Shown: positions 27,830-37,680, counted from the first letter of the stretch. The stretch: DNA of 64,000 nucleotides from Acidimicrobiales bacterium (GCA_040219515.1 JAVJSI010000015.1:20744-84743); one strand, 5' to 3'. Notes: generated from the sequence alone by a model not told the origin. Program-made: numbers and translations.

Positions 27830-28777
27830 ATGACTGCCACCGCCGGCACCGATCACCCCATCGTCAGCCTCGAAGCTCTCGCCGGGGCACCGCGACGGGC
27901 ACGACGAGAGTCGATCATCGGCCTTGCCCTCCAAGGGGCCGCGATGTTCTCGGTCGTCGTCTCCCTTCTGATCATCTACGCCCTCCTCTCCGAGGCGTGG
28001 GTCTTCATGCGAGAGGTCGACTGGGCGGTCACGTGGGGCCAGATCGGCTGGTTCCCCCGTCGCGGCATCTACGACATGCCGACGCTGCTGATCGCCAGTC
28101 TCTGGACCACGCTGATCGCCATGCTCGTCGCCACGCCGCTCGGGCTCGGTGCGGCCGTGTATCTCTCGGAGTACGCCCGACCCGGCACCCGCAAGATCCT
28201 CAAGCCCATCCTCGAGGTGCTCGCCGGCATCCCCAGCGTGGTGCTCGGGTTCTTCGCCCTTCTCTGGATCGCTCCCAACATCGTGGGCAACATCGGCGGC
28301 GAGGCCGGTCGCGGCTCGATCATGGCCGCCGGCATCGGCGTCGGGATCCTCACCATTCCCCTCGTCGCGTCGATTTCCGAGGACGCGATGGCGGCCGTTC
28401 CTTCGGCACTACGTGAGGCGTCGGCCGGCATGGGTGCCCGCAAGGTCACGACCACGTTGCGGGTGGTGCTCCCGGCCGCCATCTCCGGCCTGGTCGCCGC
28501 GCTCATCGTTGCCGTGTCCCGAGCACTCGGCGAGACGATGGTGGTCTTCATGGCCGGCGGCGCAGCCGACGCCGCCATCTTCACCGACTCGCCGTACGAC
28601 GGCAGTCTCACGATGACGGCGGCGATGGCCTCGCTCGCGTCGGGCACCGACTCCGTGGTCGGCGAGGCGCTCACCTTCCAGTCACTGTTCTTCGTCGGCC
28701 TCGTGCTCTTCCTGATCACGCTGCTGCTCAACACCCTGGGCAACCGCGTGGTCGCCCGCATCCGTGAGGAGTACTGA
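27830..28777 (+). CDS. pstC: phosphate ABC transporter permease PstC
   Basis: One of two permease subunits of the Pst importer. The 315-residue protein has six predicted membrane helices, beginning with MFSVVVSLLIIYALLSEAWVF. Its permease loop is EDAMAAVPSALREASAGMGARK, the EAA-type motif contacting PstB. The ATG at 27830 gives the family N-terminus; the longer open frame upstream runs through the pstS hairpin. pstA follows directly, with its ribosome-binding site inside the pstC end. Confidence 0.93.
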   Translation: MTATAGTDHPIVSLEALAGAPRRARRESIIGLALQGAAMFSVVVSLLIIYALLSEAWVFMREVDWAVTWGQIGWFPRRGIYDMPTLLIASLWTTLIAMLVATPLGLGAAVYLSEYARPGTRKILKPILEVLAGIPSVVLGFFALLWIAPNIVGNIGGEAGRGSIMAAGIGVGILTIPLVASISEDAMAAVPSALREASAGMGARKVTTTLRVVLPAAISGLVAALIVAVSRALGETMVVFMAGGAADAAIFTDSPYDGSLTMTAAMASLASGTDSVVGEALTFQSLFFVGLVLFLITLLLNTLGNRVVARIREEY

Positions 28778-28778
28778 C

Positions 28779-29774
28779 ATGGCCGTCACCACCATCGGCG
28801 GCCAAGCCCGCCGCCAGGGCGAGAAGATCGCCGCCGACGCGCTGACCGGTCGCCGGGTCGACATCTGGGGACGTGCGTTCGAGTCGTTGATCGCCCTTGC
28901 CCTCTTCATCTCCCTCCTGATTCTCGGGGTGCTGCTCGTCGACGTGCTCAGCGACGGCTGGAACCAGCTCTCGTCTCGCCTCGGGGCGTTCCTCAACGGC
29001 ACGCTGCGATCGCGCTCCGAGGACGGGCAGCTCGGCGTCCATCAGGGCATCTACGGCTCGTTCTGGATCGGCGTGATGGTCGCCGTCATCGCTTTTCCGA
29101 TGGGTGTCGCGGCGGCGCTGTACCTCGAGGAGTACGCGACCAGGGGTCGCTTCACGAACGTGATCCAGCTCGCCATCCGCAACCTCGCCGGAGTGCCGTC
29201 GGTGGTCTACGGCCTGCTCGGGCTGTTCCTCTTCGTGCAGAGCAACACCCTCTTCGGCTTCATCGGACTCGGTTGGTTGGTCGATCTCACCGGCGGCTCG
29301 ACCGTCGTCTCGGCCGGGCTCACGCTTGCCGTACTCGTCCTCCCCATCGTGATCATCACCGCCCAGGAGGCGATCCGGGCGGTGCCGTCGGGGCTCAAGG
29401 AAGGGGCCTACGGCCTCGGGTCGACGAAGTCGGAGATGATCCGCAGCCAGGTGCTGCCCTATGCCGCCCCCGGCATACTCACCGGCACACTGCTCGCGAT
29501 GTCGCGTGCCATCGGTGAGGCGGCGCCGCTGATCCTCGTCGGTGCCATCAGCGGCGGGCTCACCCGCAATCCCGGGATGCTCGACACCTCGGGCCTCACC
29601 GAGAAGTTCACGGCCCTGCCCATCGTCATCGTGACCTGGGTCCAACAACGGGGTCGTGATGAAGGGTTCGGCACCGCCGCCGCTGCCGCGATCGTGGTAT
29701 TGCTGGTTCTGGTCCTGGTGTTGAACCTCGCGGCGATCTTGCTCCGCAACCGATTCGAGAAACGACGTGGATGA
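28779..29774 (+). CDS. pstA: phosphate ABC transporter permease PstA
   Basis: The second Pst permease subunit, 331 residues, with six predicted helices. The first is near residues 33-55 ([21 protein letters not shown]). The EAA-type loop is [22 protein letters not shown], and the [18 protein letters not shown] helix is typical of PstA. The ATG has a GAGGAG site overlapping the pstC stop region. The end overlaps the first possible pstB start by eight bases. Confidence 0.93.
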   Translation: MAVTTIGGQARRQGEKIAADALTGRRVDIWGRAFESLIALALFISLLILGVLLVDVLSDGWNQLSSRLGAFLNGTLRSRSEDGQLGVHQGIYGSFWIGVMVAVIAFPMGVAAALYLEEYATRGRFTNVIQLAIRNLAGVPSVVYGLLGLFLFVQSNTLFGFIGLGWLVDLTGGSTVVSAGLTLAVLVLPIVIITAQEAIRAVPSGLKEGAYGLGSTKSEMIRSQVLPYAAPGILTGTLLAMSRAIGEAAPLILVGAISGGLTRNPGMLDTSGLTEKFTALPIVIVTWVQQRGRDEGFGTAAAAAIVVLLVLVLVLNLAAILLRNRFEKRRG

Positions 29775-30693
29775 GACCCGAGACCTGTCAGAACACACTG
29801 GAACGATCATGGAAGACCTGATGAACGACGAGACGACCACCGGATTCGACGCCGGGCCCGAGGACGAGATCGAGGTCGTTCCCGACGCTGCCGCCCTTCC
29901 TTCCACGAATGTCGTGTTCGACGTTGAGCAGCTGAACGTGTACTACGGCGACTTCCGTGCCGTGCACGACGCCACGCTGCAGGTTCACGAGCATGAGATC
30001 ACGGCGTTCATCGGACCCTCGGGGTGCGGAAAGACCACGGTGCTGCGTTGCTTCAACCGGATGAACGATCTCATCGAGACCGCCCGGGTGACGGGAAAGC
30101 TGAACTATCACGGCATCGACCTCTACGACCGGAAGGTGGACGCCGTCGAGGTGCGTCGTCGCATCGGCATGGTGTTCCAGAAGCCGAACCCGTTCCCCAA
30201 GTCGATCTACGACAATGTCGCCTACGGGCCCCGGGTCGCCGGGCTCGCCCGCAAGGGTTCGGCCCTCGACGAGCTCGTCGAGACGTCACTGCGCAAGGCG
30301 GCGATCTGGGACGAGGTGAAGGACCGACTGAAGGAGAGCGCACTCGGCATGTCGGGTGGCCAGCAGCAGCGTCTGTGCATCGCGCGGGCCATCGCCACGA
30401 ATCCCGACGTCCTGCTGATGGACGAGCCCTGTTCGGCCCTCGACCCCATCGCCACCACCCGCATCGAAGAACTGATGCAGGAGCTCAAGAACGAGTACAC
30501 GATCGTCATCGTGACGCATAACATGCAGCAGGCCGCTCGCGTGAGCGACCGGACCGCGTTCTTCTCGGTGGAGGTGAACCCCGACTCCGACACCCGAACC
30601 GGGATTCTGGTGGAGTACGACGCCACCGAGAAGATCTTCTCGAACCCGTCCGACGAGCGGACCGAGAACTACGTCACCGGCCGCTTCGGCTGA
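29767..30693 (+). CDS. pstB: phosphate ABC transporter ATPase PstB
   Basis: The ATPase of the Pst importer. The 308-residue protein has Walker [10 protein letters not shown], the Q-loop [10 protein letters not shown] typical of PstB, signature [10 protein letters not shown], Walker [13 protein letters not shown] and the H-loop VTHNM. About 45 residues precede the ATPase core and have no family match; ATGs at 29809 and 29821 would trim this tail. No start has a strong ribosome-binding site, so the N-terminus is uncertain. Confidence 0.94.
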   Translation: MDETRDLSEHTGTIMEDLMNDETTTGFDAGPEDEIEVVPDAAALPSTNVVFDVEQLNVYYGDFRAVHDATLQVHEHEITAFIGPSGCGKTTVLRCFNRMNDLIETARVTGKLNYHGIDLYDRKVDAVEVRRRIGMVFQKPNPFPKSIYDNVAYGPRVAGLARKGSALDELVETSLRKAAIWDEVKDRLKESALGMSGGQQQRLCIARAIATNPDVLLMDEPCSALDPIATTRIEELMQELKNEYTIVIVTHNMQQAARVSDRTAFFSVEVNPDSDTRTGILVEYDATEKIFSNPSDERTENYVTGRFG

Positions 30694-30707
30694 GAAGAGG
30701 AACCTCC

Positions 30708-31439
30708 ATGACTGCGGAGATGCGAAAGAACTACCACGAGGAACTCGCCGGGATCCGCGACGGGATCGTCCGCATGGCGGGGCTGGTCAGCGAGCTCATT
30801 CCCCGGGGCACCGAGATCTTCCTGGCCGCCGACCTCAACGAGGCACAGAACCTGATCGAGGACGACGACATCCTCGATGCGTTGTCCATCGAGCTGGAGG
30901 AGCGCTGCTACAGCGTGCTCGCCCTCCAGCAGCCGATGGCGTCGGACCTCCGCGCCATCACGAGTGCGCTCTGGCTCAATGCCGAGATCGAACGCTCGGG
31001 TGACCTCATGGCGAACATCGCCAAGGCCACCCGCCGCATCTACGGCACCACGATCGATCCCCGCGTGCGGGGTCTCATCGTGCAGATGAGCGAGGAGGCC
31101 GCCCGACTCTTCCGTCTGGCGATCGACAGCTACGCCGAAGGCGACAGCGGCCTCGGGGCGGCGCTGCGAGACATCGACGACCGGCTCGACGAACTCCATC
31201 GTGAGACCATCCAGGCGATCTTCGAAGCGCAACAGGACCACAGCTACGACCTTCAGGCGGGCGTGCAGTTGGCCCTCGTGTGTCGGTTCTACGAGCGCAT
31301 CGGCGACCATGCCGTCAACATCGGCGAACGGGTCTGCTACATGGTCGACGGGTGGCACCCCGAGCACACCGGTGCCATGCGGGCCAACGCACGGAAGCAG
31401 GAAGTCGTTGACGCGACGCAGGATTCAGACGCCGACTGA
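30708..31439 (+). CDS. phoU: phosphate transport regulator PhoU
   Basis: PhoU links Pst transporter state to the sensor kinase and damps the Pho response. The 243-residue protein has two three-helix repeats, each with the metal-binding E/D-xxxD region: ELEERCYSVLALQQPMASDLR and SALWLNAEIERSGDLMANIA in the first, VCRFYERIGDHAVNIGERV in the second. The ATG follows a GAGGAA site. It sits between pstB and senX3. Confidence 0.95.
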   Translation: MTAEMRKNYHEELAGIRDGIVRMAGLVSELIPRGTEIFLAADLNEAQNLIEDDDILDALSIELEERCYSVLALQQPMASDLRAITSALWLNAEIERSGDLMANIAKATRRIYGTTIDPRVRGLIVQMSEEAARLFRLAIDSYAEGDSGLGAALRDIDDRLDELHRETIQAIFEAQQDHSYDLQAGVQLALVCRFYERIGDHAVNIGERVCYMVDGWHPEHTGAMRANARKQEVVDATQDSDAD

Positions 31440-31460
31440 TCTCGGCCGGCGGGTCGCATC

Positions 31461-32741
31461 GTGACGGCCTTCTTCATCGGAATCGCCGGAGCATCGCTCA
31501 TCGTCGCGCTCGCGCTCGTGGTGATGGCCGGACGCGAGCGGCGACGGGTGACCCACCGGCTCGACCGGTTGGCCGTCGGGCTCGGGAGGAACCAGAGCCC
31601 GTCCGATTCGCCGATGACGGCGACGGAGCGCCTCGAGGTGGCCGTGGAGACGTGGCGGGCCTCGGTGGTCGACATGGCGCACGAGCACCGCTACCGGGCC
31701 GCGCTCGAGGCCATTCCGCTCGGCGTCGTCGTCGTCGACGCCAACCAACTCCCACTCTTCGTCAATGACACCGCGGCGTGGTTCCGCGAGGGCCGCCACG
31801 GTGAAGCGGTCGTCGCCCATGCGATCGACCGCCTCCTCGCGCTGTGTGCCGATGGTGGTACGCACGAGGAGACGATCCAGCTCTACGGTCCACCCCGTCG
31901 GCGCCTGCATGTCACCGCCGCGCAGATCCTCGACGACGAGCGGTCTCTCGGCACTCTCGTACTCATCGACGACGTGACCGAACAGGAACGGATCGATGCG
32001 ATCCGTCGAGACTTCATCACCAACATCAGCCATGAACTACGCACCCCGATCGGTGCAATGAGCCTCCTGGCCGAGACGCTGGTCGGCGAGACCGACATCG
32101 AGGTGGTCGAGTCGCTGGCCGAGCGTCTCAGCCGCGAAGCCGACCGTCTCGCCACGACGGTCGACGATCTGCTGGAGTTGAGCCGGATCGAGCACAGCGG
32201 CGATGTCGATTTCGAGCCGATCGAACTTCAGGGTGTGGTGGCCGGCGCCCACGACCGGGTGCGGTCGGCCGCTCAGCAGCGGGGCGTGGAGATCGGCGTC
32301 ACGATGCCGGAGAAGCCGCTCGTCGTGATGGGCGATCGTCGCCAGTTGACCTCGGCCGTCTTCAACCTGCTCGACAACGGCGTGAAGTACAGCGGACCGT
32401 CGGCCGGTGTCGTGTCGATCCGGGCTCGTCTGGTCGACGAACAGATCGAACTGACGGTGCAGGACGGCGGCATCGGAATTCCGCGCAAGGATCTCGACCG
32501 CGTCTTCGAACGGTTCTACCGGGTCGACTCCGGACGCAGCCGTCACAGCGGTGGCACCGGCCTGGGCCTGTCGATGGTCCGCCACATCGTCGCCAACCAC
32601 GGAGGCCGCATCGGCGTCGATTCGGTCGAGGGCGAAGGAACGACCTTCACGATCTTCCTGCCGGCGGTGCCGCCGCCCGATGCCGAGATGCCCCCCGACG
32701 ACCGGTCCGATGGTGACCTGGACCACGAGATGAGACCCTGA
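31461..32741 (+). CDS. senX3: sensor histidine kinase SenX3/PhoR type
   Basis: This is the sensor of the phosphate two-component system. The 426-residue protein has one membrane helix at residues 4-22, a PAS-like domain near 80-175 (LEAIPLGVVVVDANQLPLFVN) and a HisKA domain with the phospho-acceptor His in FITNISHELRTP. The HATPase domain shows NLLDNGVKYS, DGGIGIP and GGTGLGLSMVRHI. Its end overlaps regX3 by one base (TGATG), so the pair is coupled. Only one clear membrane helix is predicted, as in SenX3 rather than two-helix PhoR. Confidence 0.92.
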   Translation: MTAFFIGIAGASLIVALALVVMAGRERRRVTHRLDRLAVGLGRNQSPSDSPMTATERLEVAVETWRASVVDMAHEHRYRAALEAIPLGVVVVDANQLPLFVNDTAAWFREGRHGEAVVAHAIDRLLALCADGGTHEETIQLYGPPRRRLHVTAAQILDDERSLGTLVLIDDVTEQERIDAIRRDFITNISHELRTPIGAMSLLAETLVGETDIEVVESLAERLSREADRLATTVDDLLELSRIEHSGDVDFEPIELQGVVAGAHDRVRSAAQQRGVEIGVTMPEKPLVVMGDRRQLTSAVFNLLDNGVKYSGPSAGVVSIRARLVDEQIELTVQDGGIGIPRKDLDRVFERFYRVDSGRSRHSGGTGLGLSMVRHIVANHGGRIGVDSVEGEGTTFTIFLPAVPPPDAEMPPDDRSDGDLDHEMRP

Positions 32742-33445
32742 TGTCCGACTCCGCCGCAAAGATCCTGATCGTCGAGGACGAGGAGAGCTTCGTCGAAGCG
32801 CTGCGTGTCGGCCTCCAGCGGGAGGGCTTCATCGTCGAGGTGGCCCGCGACGGCCGGGAGGCACTCGACCGCTTCGCCGAGGTCCAGCCTGATCTCGTCC
32901 TGCTCGATGTGATGCTGCCGAAGATCAGCGGTATCGATGTCTGCCGTGAGATCCGCAGCCAGTCGCAGGTGCCGATCATCATGGTCACGGCCAAGGGTGA
33001 GGAGATCGACACGGTCGTCGGGCTCGAGGTCGGAGCCGACGACTATGTGCCCAAGCCCTACCGGCTGCGCGAGTTGGTCGCCCGCATGCGTTCGCTGCTG
33101 CGCCGCTCGAACTGGTCGGGCTCCGAGGAAGAGCTCGTCGAGGACGGCCTGTTGCGGGTCGGCGGGATCGTGCTCGACAAGGACCGCCACGAGGTCACGC
33201 TCGGCGACGAGGACGTGCAGCTGCCGCTCAAGGAGTTCCAGCTGTTGGCGCTGCTGATGGCGAACAAGGGTCTCGTGGTCACCCGCCAGACCCTGATCGA
33301 CCGGGTGTGGGGCTATGACTACGTGGGCGACACCAAGACCCTCGACGTGCACATCAAACGTCTGCGGGCCAAGGTCGAACCCAACCCCGACACCCCCGAG
33401 CTCATCGTCACCATCCGCGGCCTCGGCTACAAACTCGTCGGCTGA
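32741..33445 (+). CDS. regX3: phosphate response regulator RegX3/PhoP type
   Basis: A 234-residue OmpR-family response regulator. The receiver domain has ILIVEDEE, the phospho-acceptor Asp in VLLDVMLP, and the Lys of YVPKPY. The winged-helix domain has LPLKEFQLLALLMANKG and DVHIKRLRAKVEPNPDTP. It overlaps senX3 and closes the pst-pho cluster. Binding to the candidate PHO box upstream of pstS would give autoregulation of the module; that is inference. Confidence 0.94.
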   Translation: MSDSAAKILIVEDEESFVEALRVGLQREGFIVEVARDGREALDRFAEVQPDLVLLDVMLPKISGIDVCREIRSQSQVPIIMVTAKGEEIDTVVGLEVGADDYVPKPYRLRELVARMRSLLRRSNWSGSEEELVEDGLLRVGGIVLDKDRHEVTLGDEDVQLPLKEFQLLALLMANKGLVVTRQTLIDRVWGYDYVGDTKTLDVHIKRLRAKVEPNPDTPELIVTIRGLGYKLVG

Positions 33446-33456
33446 CCCGTCCCCCC

Positions 33457-33513
33457 GGTGTCAGACACCTGTCCCGTCGGTGTCAGACACCTGTCCCGTC
33501 CCGTGGGTGTCAG
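33457..33513 (+). repeat. 22-bp direct repeat x2 with palindrome GGTGTCAGACACC
   Basis: Two identical 22-base units lie back to back (33457-33478 and 33479-33500), each starting with the perfect palindrome GGTGTCAGACACC. A third partial GGTGTCAG follows at 33506. They fill the gap between regX3 and uvrD. The form resembles REP-like palindromic repeats and could also act as a terminator pair. Confidence 0.85.
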
Positions 33514-33535
33514 CGGCCGTCGATAGGGTGGCCCG

Positions 33536-36500
33536 GTGCCTGATTCCCCCCTGCTCGACGGCCTGAATCCCTCCCAGTTCGACGCCGTCGTGCACACGGG
33601 CGGGCCACTGCTCGTCGTTGCCGGTGCCGGTTCGGGCAAGACCCGGGTGCTCACCCATCGCATCGCCCATCTGATGGACGAGGGCTTGTCGCCGTTCGAG
33701 ATCCTGGCCATCACCTTCACCAACAAGGCCGCCGGCGAGATGAAGCACCGGGTGGGCGAGCTCGTCGGACCCGTCGCCCAGAAGATGTGGGTGTCCACCT
33801 TCCACTCGGCCTGTGTGCGCATCCTGCGGCGCGATGTCGAGCGGCTCGGGTTCCCGTCGCGCTTCTCGATCTACGACCAGGCCGACGCCGTGCGCCTGGT
33901 CGGCTACGTCATCCGCGACCTCAACCTCGACCCGAAGCGCTTTCCGCCCCGCTCGGTACACGGCGCCATCTCCGCCGCGAAGAACGACAACATCGGTGCC
34001 GCTGCCTATGCCGAAGCCGTGCAGCAGATCTACGAACGCAAGATCGCCGACGTCTACTTCGAGTATCAGAAGCGTTTGCTCACTGCGGGGGCGATGGACT
34101 TCGACGACTTGCTCCAGCGCACCGTCGAGTTGTTCCGCACCCATCCCGACGTGCTCGACAGCTGGCGGCGCCGCTTCGGTCACGTGCTGGTCGACGAGTA
34201 CCAGGACACCAACCCGGTCCAGAACGACCTGGTGCTCATGCTCGCCGAGGAACACCGCCAGGTCACCGTTGTGGGCGACAGCGACCAGTGTCTCCCGTCC
34301 GGCACGATGGTCGAGACGCCCTCGGGGTTGCGACCGATCGAAAGCCTCGAAGAGGGCGACGAGGTGCTCGGCACCGGCGGCGGTGCTGATCTCGTCGCCC
34401 GACCGATCACCCACGTGCACCGGTCTCGCCACGTCGGGCGCCGCTATCGCGTCACCGCCGGCGGCCACACGATCGAGGGCACCCCGCACCACATCGTCCC
34501 GGCCCGACTGGATCTCGATCCGTCGCAGCACGTGGTCTATCTGATGTACCGCCACGACCGTGGCTACCGGATCGGGCAGACCAGAGCGATGCGGTCGGGC
34601 AAGGCCGGTCTCGACATCGGGCTGCGGGTTCGCTGCAACCAAGAGCATGCCGACAAGGCGTGGATCCTGAAGGTGGTCGACACGCCCGCCGAGGCGTCGT
34701 GGTGGGAATCGTGGTTCGCGGCGACCTACGGTCTCCCCACGGCCTGCTTCCACGCCGTCGGACGCTCGTTGGCGATGTCCGACGAGGACCTCGTTCGGCT
34801 CTATGCCGAGGTCGACACATACTCGGGGGCCAAGCAGCTCTTCGACGACCTCGATCTCCACGACGAGTTCCCTCATCATCGTCCCCAGGGCGGAAGGAAC
34901 CGACAGACCCTGAACCTCACGATGTTCTCCGATCTCCGAAGCGGTGACGTCGGGTCGCACCGTGTCCAATGGTGCTCGAATCGCCTCGACATCGCCGAGC
35001 GCCTGCGGTCCAAGGGTCACTCGGTGCGCCCGGGCAAGAGTGATTCCCTTCGGGTCGAAACCTCACGCAAGCACTATCGCGAGGCACTCGACTACGCCGT
35101 CCACATGGCGTGGGACGGCGACCTCGAGGTCGCCCGACGGGCCATGATCGATGGTGAGCTCCACACGCTCCAGCCGTTGTCGCATCTCCGACCGGGCATG
35201 GTCGTCAAGGTGGCGACGGCTGACGGACTGGTCGATGCCAGGGTCGAAGAAGTCGAGGTGCTCGATACCGAGGGCGACGTCTACGACCTCGAGGTCGCCG
35301 ACATCCACACATATGTCGCCGACGGCGTACTCGTGCACAATTCGATCTATCGATTTCGAGGCGCCGACATCCGCAACATCCTCGAGTTCGAAGAGGCCTT
35401 CCCCGACGCCACCGTGGTGGTGCTCGAGCAGAACTATCGGTCGACCCAGTCGATACTCGACGCGGCCAACGCCGTCATCGCCAAGAACGTGGGCCGCAAG
35501 CCGAAGGACCTCTGGACCGACCAGGGCCCGGGCGCCAAGATCGTGCGCTATCACGCCGACGACGAGTCCGACGAGGCCCAGTACGTCGCCAACGAGATCG
35601 CTCGGCTCCACGACCACGAGCAGGTCCGCTACGACGAGATGGCGGTGTTCTACCGGGCCAACGCCCAGTCCCGCGTGTTGGAGGAGTTCCTCCTGCGGGT
35701 GGGCATTCCCTACAAGGTGGTCGGCGGCACCCGCTTCTACGACCGCCGCGAGATCAAGGACGCCATCGCCTACCTGCGGGCGATCGTCAACCCCACCGAC
35801 GAGGTGTCGGTGAAGCGGATCATCAACGTGCCCAAGCGGGGCGTGGGCGACTCCTCGATCGGCAAACTCGATGCCTGGGCGAGCGCCACTGGTGAGTCGT
35901 TCGACCAGGCCGTGGTGCGCTTCGACGAGGCCGGGGTGGGCGGACGAGCGGCCACGGGAATCGAGAAGTTCCTCGTCCTCACCACCGAGATCCGCAAGCT
36001 CGATGCCGGGCCCGCGACCATCATCGAGGAAGCTCTCGATCGCTCCGGCTATCTCGAGGAGCTCCAGGCCGATCGTTCGGTCGAGGCCGAGGGCCGCCTC
36101 GAGAACCTGTCCGAACTCGTCGGCATGGCCCGCGAGTACGAGACGGTCGACGAGTTCCTCGAGCAGATCTCGCTGGTGAGCGAGACCGAGCAGGCCGAGG
36201 CCGACGAGTCCACCGTCACCTTGATGACGTTGCACTCGGCCAAGGGTCTCGAGTACCCCTACGTGTTCATCATCGGGATGGAGGACGGCGTCTTCCCCCA
36301 CATCCGCTCGCTCGGCGAACCGCACGAACTCGAAGAAGAGCGCCGCCTCGCCTATGTGGGCATCACCCGGGCGATGCAGAAACTCCACCTCACCAGCGCG
36401 TGGAGTCGAATGCTCCACGGCACCACGCAGTACAACCCACCCAGCCGGTTCCTCGACGAGATCCCAGCCGAACTCATCGAAGAGGTCGGCGGGTCGCGCA

Positions 36501-36826
36501 TGCTGCGGTCCAAACGAGACCGCGGGTCCTACGGATCCAGCGGCACGACGTATGGCGGCGACCGGCAGCGCATCGGGGCCACGCGAGAGCGCGAGCATCG
36601 CGAGCGGGTCGTCGAGCAGGCCCTTCAGGCGGGAACCGCGCCGCCCTCGTCGGGTGCCGACAGCCTCGGCCTGCGCATCGGCGACGATGTGCGCCACTCG
36701 CAGTGGGGCGAAGGGGTCATCGTCGACATCGAAGGTGCGGGCGACAAGGCCGAGGCCAGCGTGCACTTCCCCACGGTGGGCGAGAAGCGACTGTTGCTGG
36801 CGTGGGCGCCGCTGCAGAAGATCTGA
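33536..36826 (+). CDS. uvrD: UvrD/PcrA-type superfamily 1 DNA helicase containing an intein
   Basis: This is a 3'-5' helicase for nucleotide-excision and replication-linked repair. The precursor has 1096 residues. Walker A is AGAGSGKTR, the Walker B region is VLVDEYQDTNPVQNDL, and motif III starts VVGDSDQ. Directly after that Gln an intein begins (Cys252) and runs to Asn602. The host resumes with SIYRFRGADIRNIL. The helicase continues with VVLEQNYRSTQ, MTLHSAKGLEYPYVFIIGMEDG and LAYVGITRAMQKL. Removing the intein leaves 745 residues, the normal PcrA/UvrD size. The C-terminus has a Tudor-like segment (VRHSQWGEGVIV). The GTG start gives the family N-terminus LNPSQFDAVVH. Confidence 0.95.
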   Translation: MPDSPLLDGLNPSQFDAVVHTGGPLLVVAGAGSGKTRVLTHRIAHLMDEGLSPFEILAITFTNKAAGEMKHRVGELVGPVAQKMWVSTFHSACVRILRRDVERLGFPSRFSIYDQADAVRLVGYVIRDLNLDPKRFPPRSVHGAISAAKNDNIGAAAYAEAVQQIYERKIADVYFEYQKRLLTAGAMDFDDLLQRTVELFRTHPDVLDSWRRRFGHVLVDEYQDTNPVQNDLVLMLAEEHRQVTVVGDSDQCLPSGTMVETPSGLRPIESLEEGDEVLGTGGGADLVARPITHVHRSRHVGRRYRVTAGGHTIEGTPHHIVPARLDLDPSQHVVYLMYRHDRGYRIGQTRAMRSGKAGLDIGLRVRCNQEHADKAWILKVVDTPAEASWWESWFAATYGLPTACFHAVGRSLAMSDEDLVRLYAEVDTYSGAKQLFDDLDLHDEFPHHRPQGGRNRQTLNLTMFSDLRSGDVGSHRVQWCSNRLDIAERLRSKGHSVRPGKSDSLRVETSRKHYREALDYAVHMAWDGDLEVARRAMIDGELHTLQPLSHLRPGMVVKVATADGLVDARVEEVEVLDTEGDVYDLEVADIHTYVADGVLVHNSIYRFRGADIRNILEFEEAFPDATVVVLEQNYRSTQSILDAANAVIAKNVGRKPKDLWTDQGPGAKIVRYHADDESDEAQYVANEIARLHDHEQVRYDEMAVFYRANAQSRVLEEFLLRVGIPYKVVGGTRFYDRREIKDAIAYLRAIVNPTDEVSVKRIINVPKRGVGDSSIGKLDAWASATGESFDQAVVRFDEAGVGGRAATGIEKFLVLTTEIRKLDAGPATIIEEALDRSGYLEELQADRSVEAEGRLENLSELVGMAREYETVDEFLEQISLVSETEQAEADESTVTLMTLHSAKGLEYPYVFIIGMEDGVFPHIRSLGEPHELEEERRLAYVGITRAMQKLHLTSAWSRMLHGTTQYNPPSRFLDEIPAELIEEVGGSRMLRSKRDRGSYGSSGTTYGGDRQRIGATREREHRERVVEQALQAGTAPPSSGADSLGLRIGDDVRHSQWGEGVIVDIEGAGDKAEASVHFPTVGEKRLLLAWAPLQKI
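34289..35341 (+). mobile_element. intein in the UvrD/PcrA helicase, with a GIY-YIG-like segment
   Basis: A 351-residue in-frame insertion. It starts with Cys (block A: CLPSGTMVETPSGLRPIESL), has block B GTPHHIVPARL and block F VYDLEVADIHTYVADGVLVHN, and ends His-Asn before a Ser+1 extein residue. All splicing residues are present. No LAGLIDADG motif is seen. The middle reads VVYLMYRHDRGYRIGQT and later WWESWFAATYGLPT, resembling a GIY-YIG nuclease core. The site, VVGDSDQ|SIYRFRGAD in the most conserved helicase motif, is typical of inteins. Confidence 0.92.
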
Positions 36827-36851
36827 CTGACGCCTGACCGACGCCCGTCCC

Positions 36852-36880
36852 CGAGCCGAATCTCGGCTCGCTTCTTGTTG
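36852..36880 (+). terminator. Rho-independent terminator after uvrD
   Basis: Perfect arms CGAGCCGA / TCGGCTCG with an ATC loop are followed by CTTCTTGTTG. It lies 25 bases after the uvrD stop. Confidence 0.8.
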
Positions 36881-36949
36881 ATATCGGCGGGCATCGGCCG
36901 ACTCGGGAAGTGACATGTCGACACTGCTGCCCGGGCTCGAGGAGCCTTC

Positions 36950-37615
36950 ATGACCGGCGCCCCCGTGGCGTTCGGCTCCCGCGAGGGCGGTATGGATCGA
37001 CGAAGCTTCGTCGGTCGGACCGTGGCCGTCGGCGCAGCCGTGTGGGCGGCCCCGAGCGTGATCTCCATGGAACCAGTAGCCGCCGCGGTGGGGTCCTGTG
37101 CCGGGGTGTCCGTCCACGAGTTCTCGTCCGGACTCGACGGGTGGACCATCGACAACGAATGGGGTGACGGCGTCAACGGGCTGTGGAACCACAATGTCGA
37201 CGCCGGCCGCGATGGTGGCTCGCTGCACTACGGGCGCGGAGTCGGTGGCACGTACCGAACGGGCTCGAGTCGGAACTCGGGTCGGGTCTACTCGCCCGAA
37301 TTCCTGATGCCCGCGACGGGTCCCTTCGTTCTCAAGTTCACGTTGTGGCGCCAGGTCGAAACCGTGAAGAACGGCTCCGATCGGCTCACCCTGCGGATCC
37401 TCGGTCCCCCGAACGCGTCCCTCTACTCCGTGTCGTCGGTCGGTGACACGTCCGGCTTCGAGAACCACACGATCACCCTGCCGAACGGTGTCAAGGGTCG
37501 AACGATCCGACTCCAGTTCGAGTTCGACACCCGCGACGGCAAGAACAACGATCACGAGGGCATCTACATCGGACGTTTCGAGCTGAACGCGTGCCCCCCA
37601 CCGGGCGGCGGCTGA
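36950..37615 (+). CDS. Tat-type secreted beta-sandwich protein, tandem copy 1
   Basis: I do not recognise a named family. The 221-residue protein has a Tat-like signal (MDRRSFVGRT followed by a hydrophobic stretch and a cleavage region near PVAAA). The mature domain is beta-rich: FSSGLDGWTIDNEWG, GSLHYGRG, NSGRVYSPEF, DRLTLRILGP and DHEGIYIGRFELNAC. This pattern resembles MAM/concanavalin-like sandwich domains, with one Cys at each end. The next gene is a paralog with the same architecture. Probable role: an exported surface or carbohydrate-binding protein (inferred). Confidence 0.78.
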   Translation: MTGAPVAFGSREGGMDRRSFVGRTVAVGAAVWAAPSVISMEPVAAAVGSCAGVSVHEFSSGLDGWTIDNEWGDGVNGLWNHNVDAGRDGGSLHYGRGVGGTYRTGSSRNSGRVYSPEFLMPATGPFVLKFTLWRQVETVKNGSDRLTLRILGPPNASLYSVSSVGDTSGFENHTITLPNGVKGRTIRLQFEFDTRDGKNNDHEGIYIGRFELNACPPPGGG

Positions 37616-37680
37616 TCCAGTCCCGACTGGGCCATTCGACCCACAATCGTGAAGTCCGAGGGACATCGGCCGACAGATAC

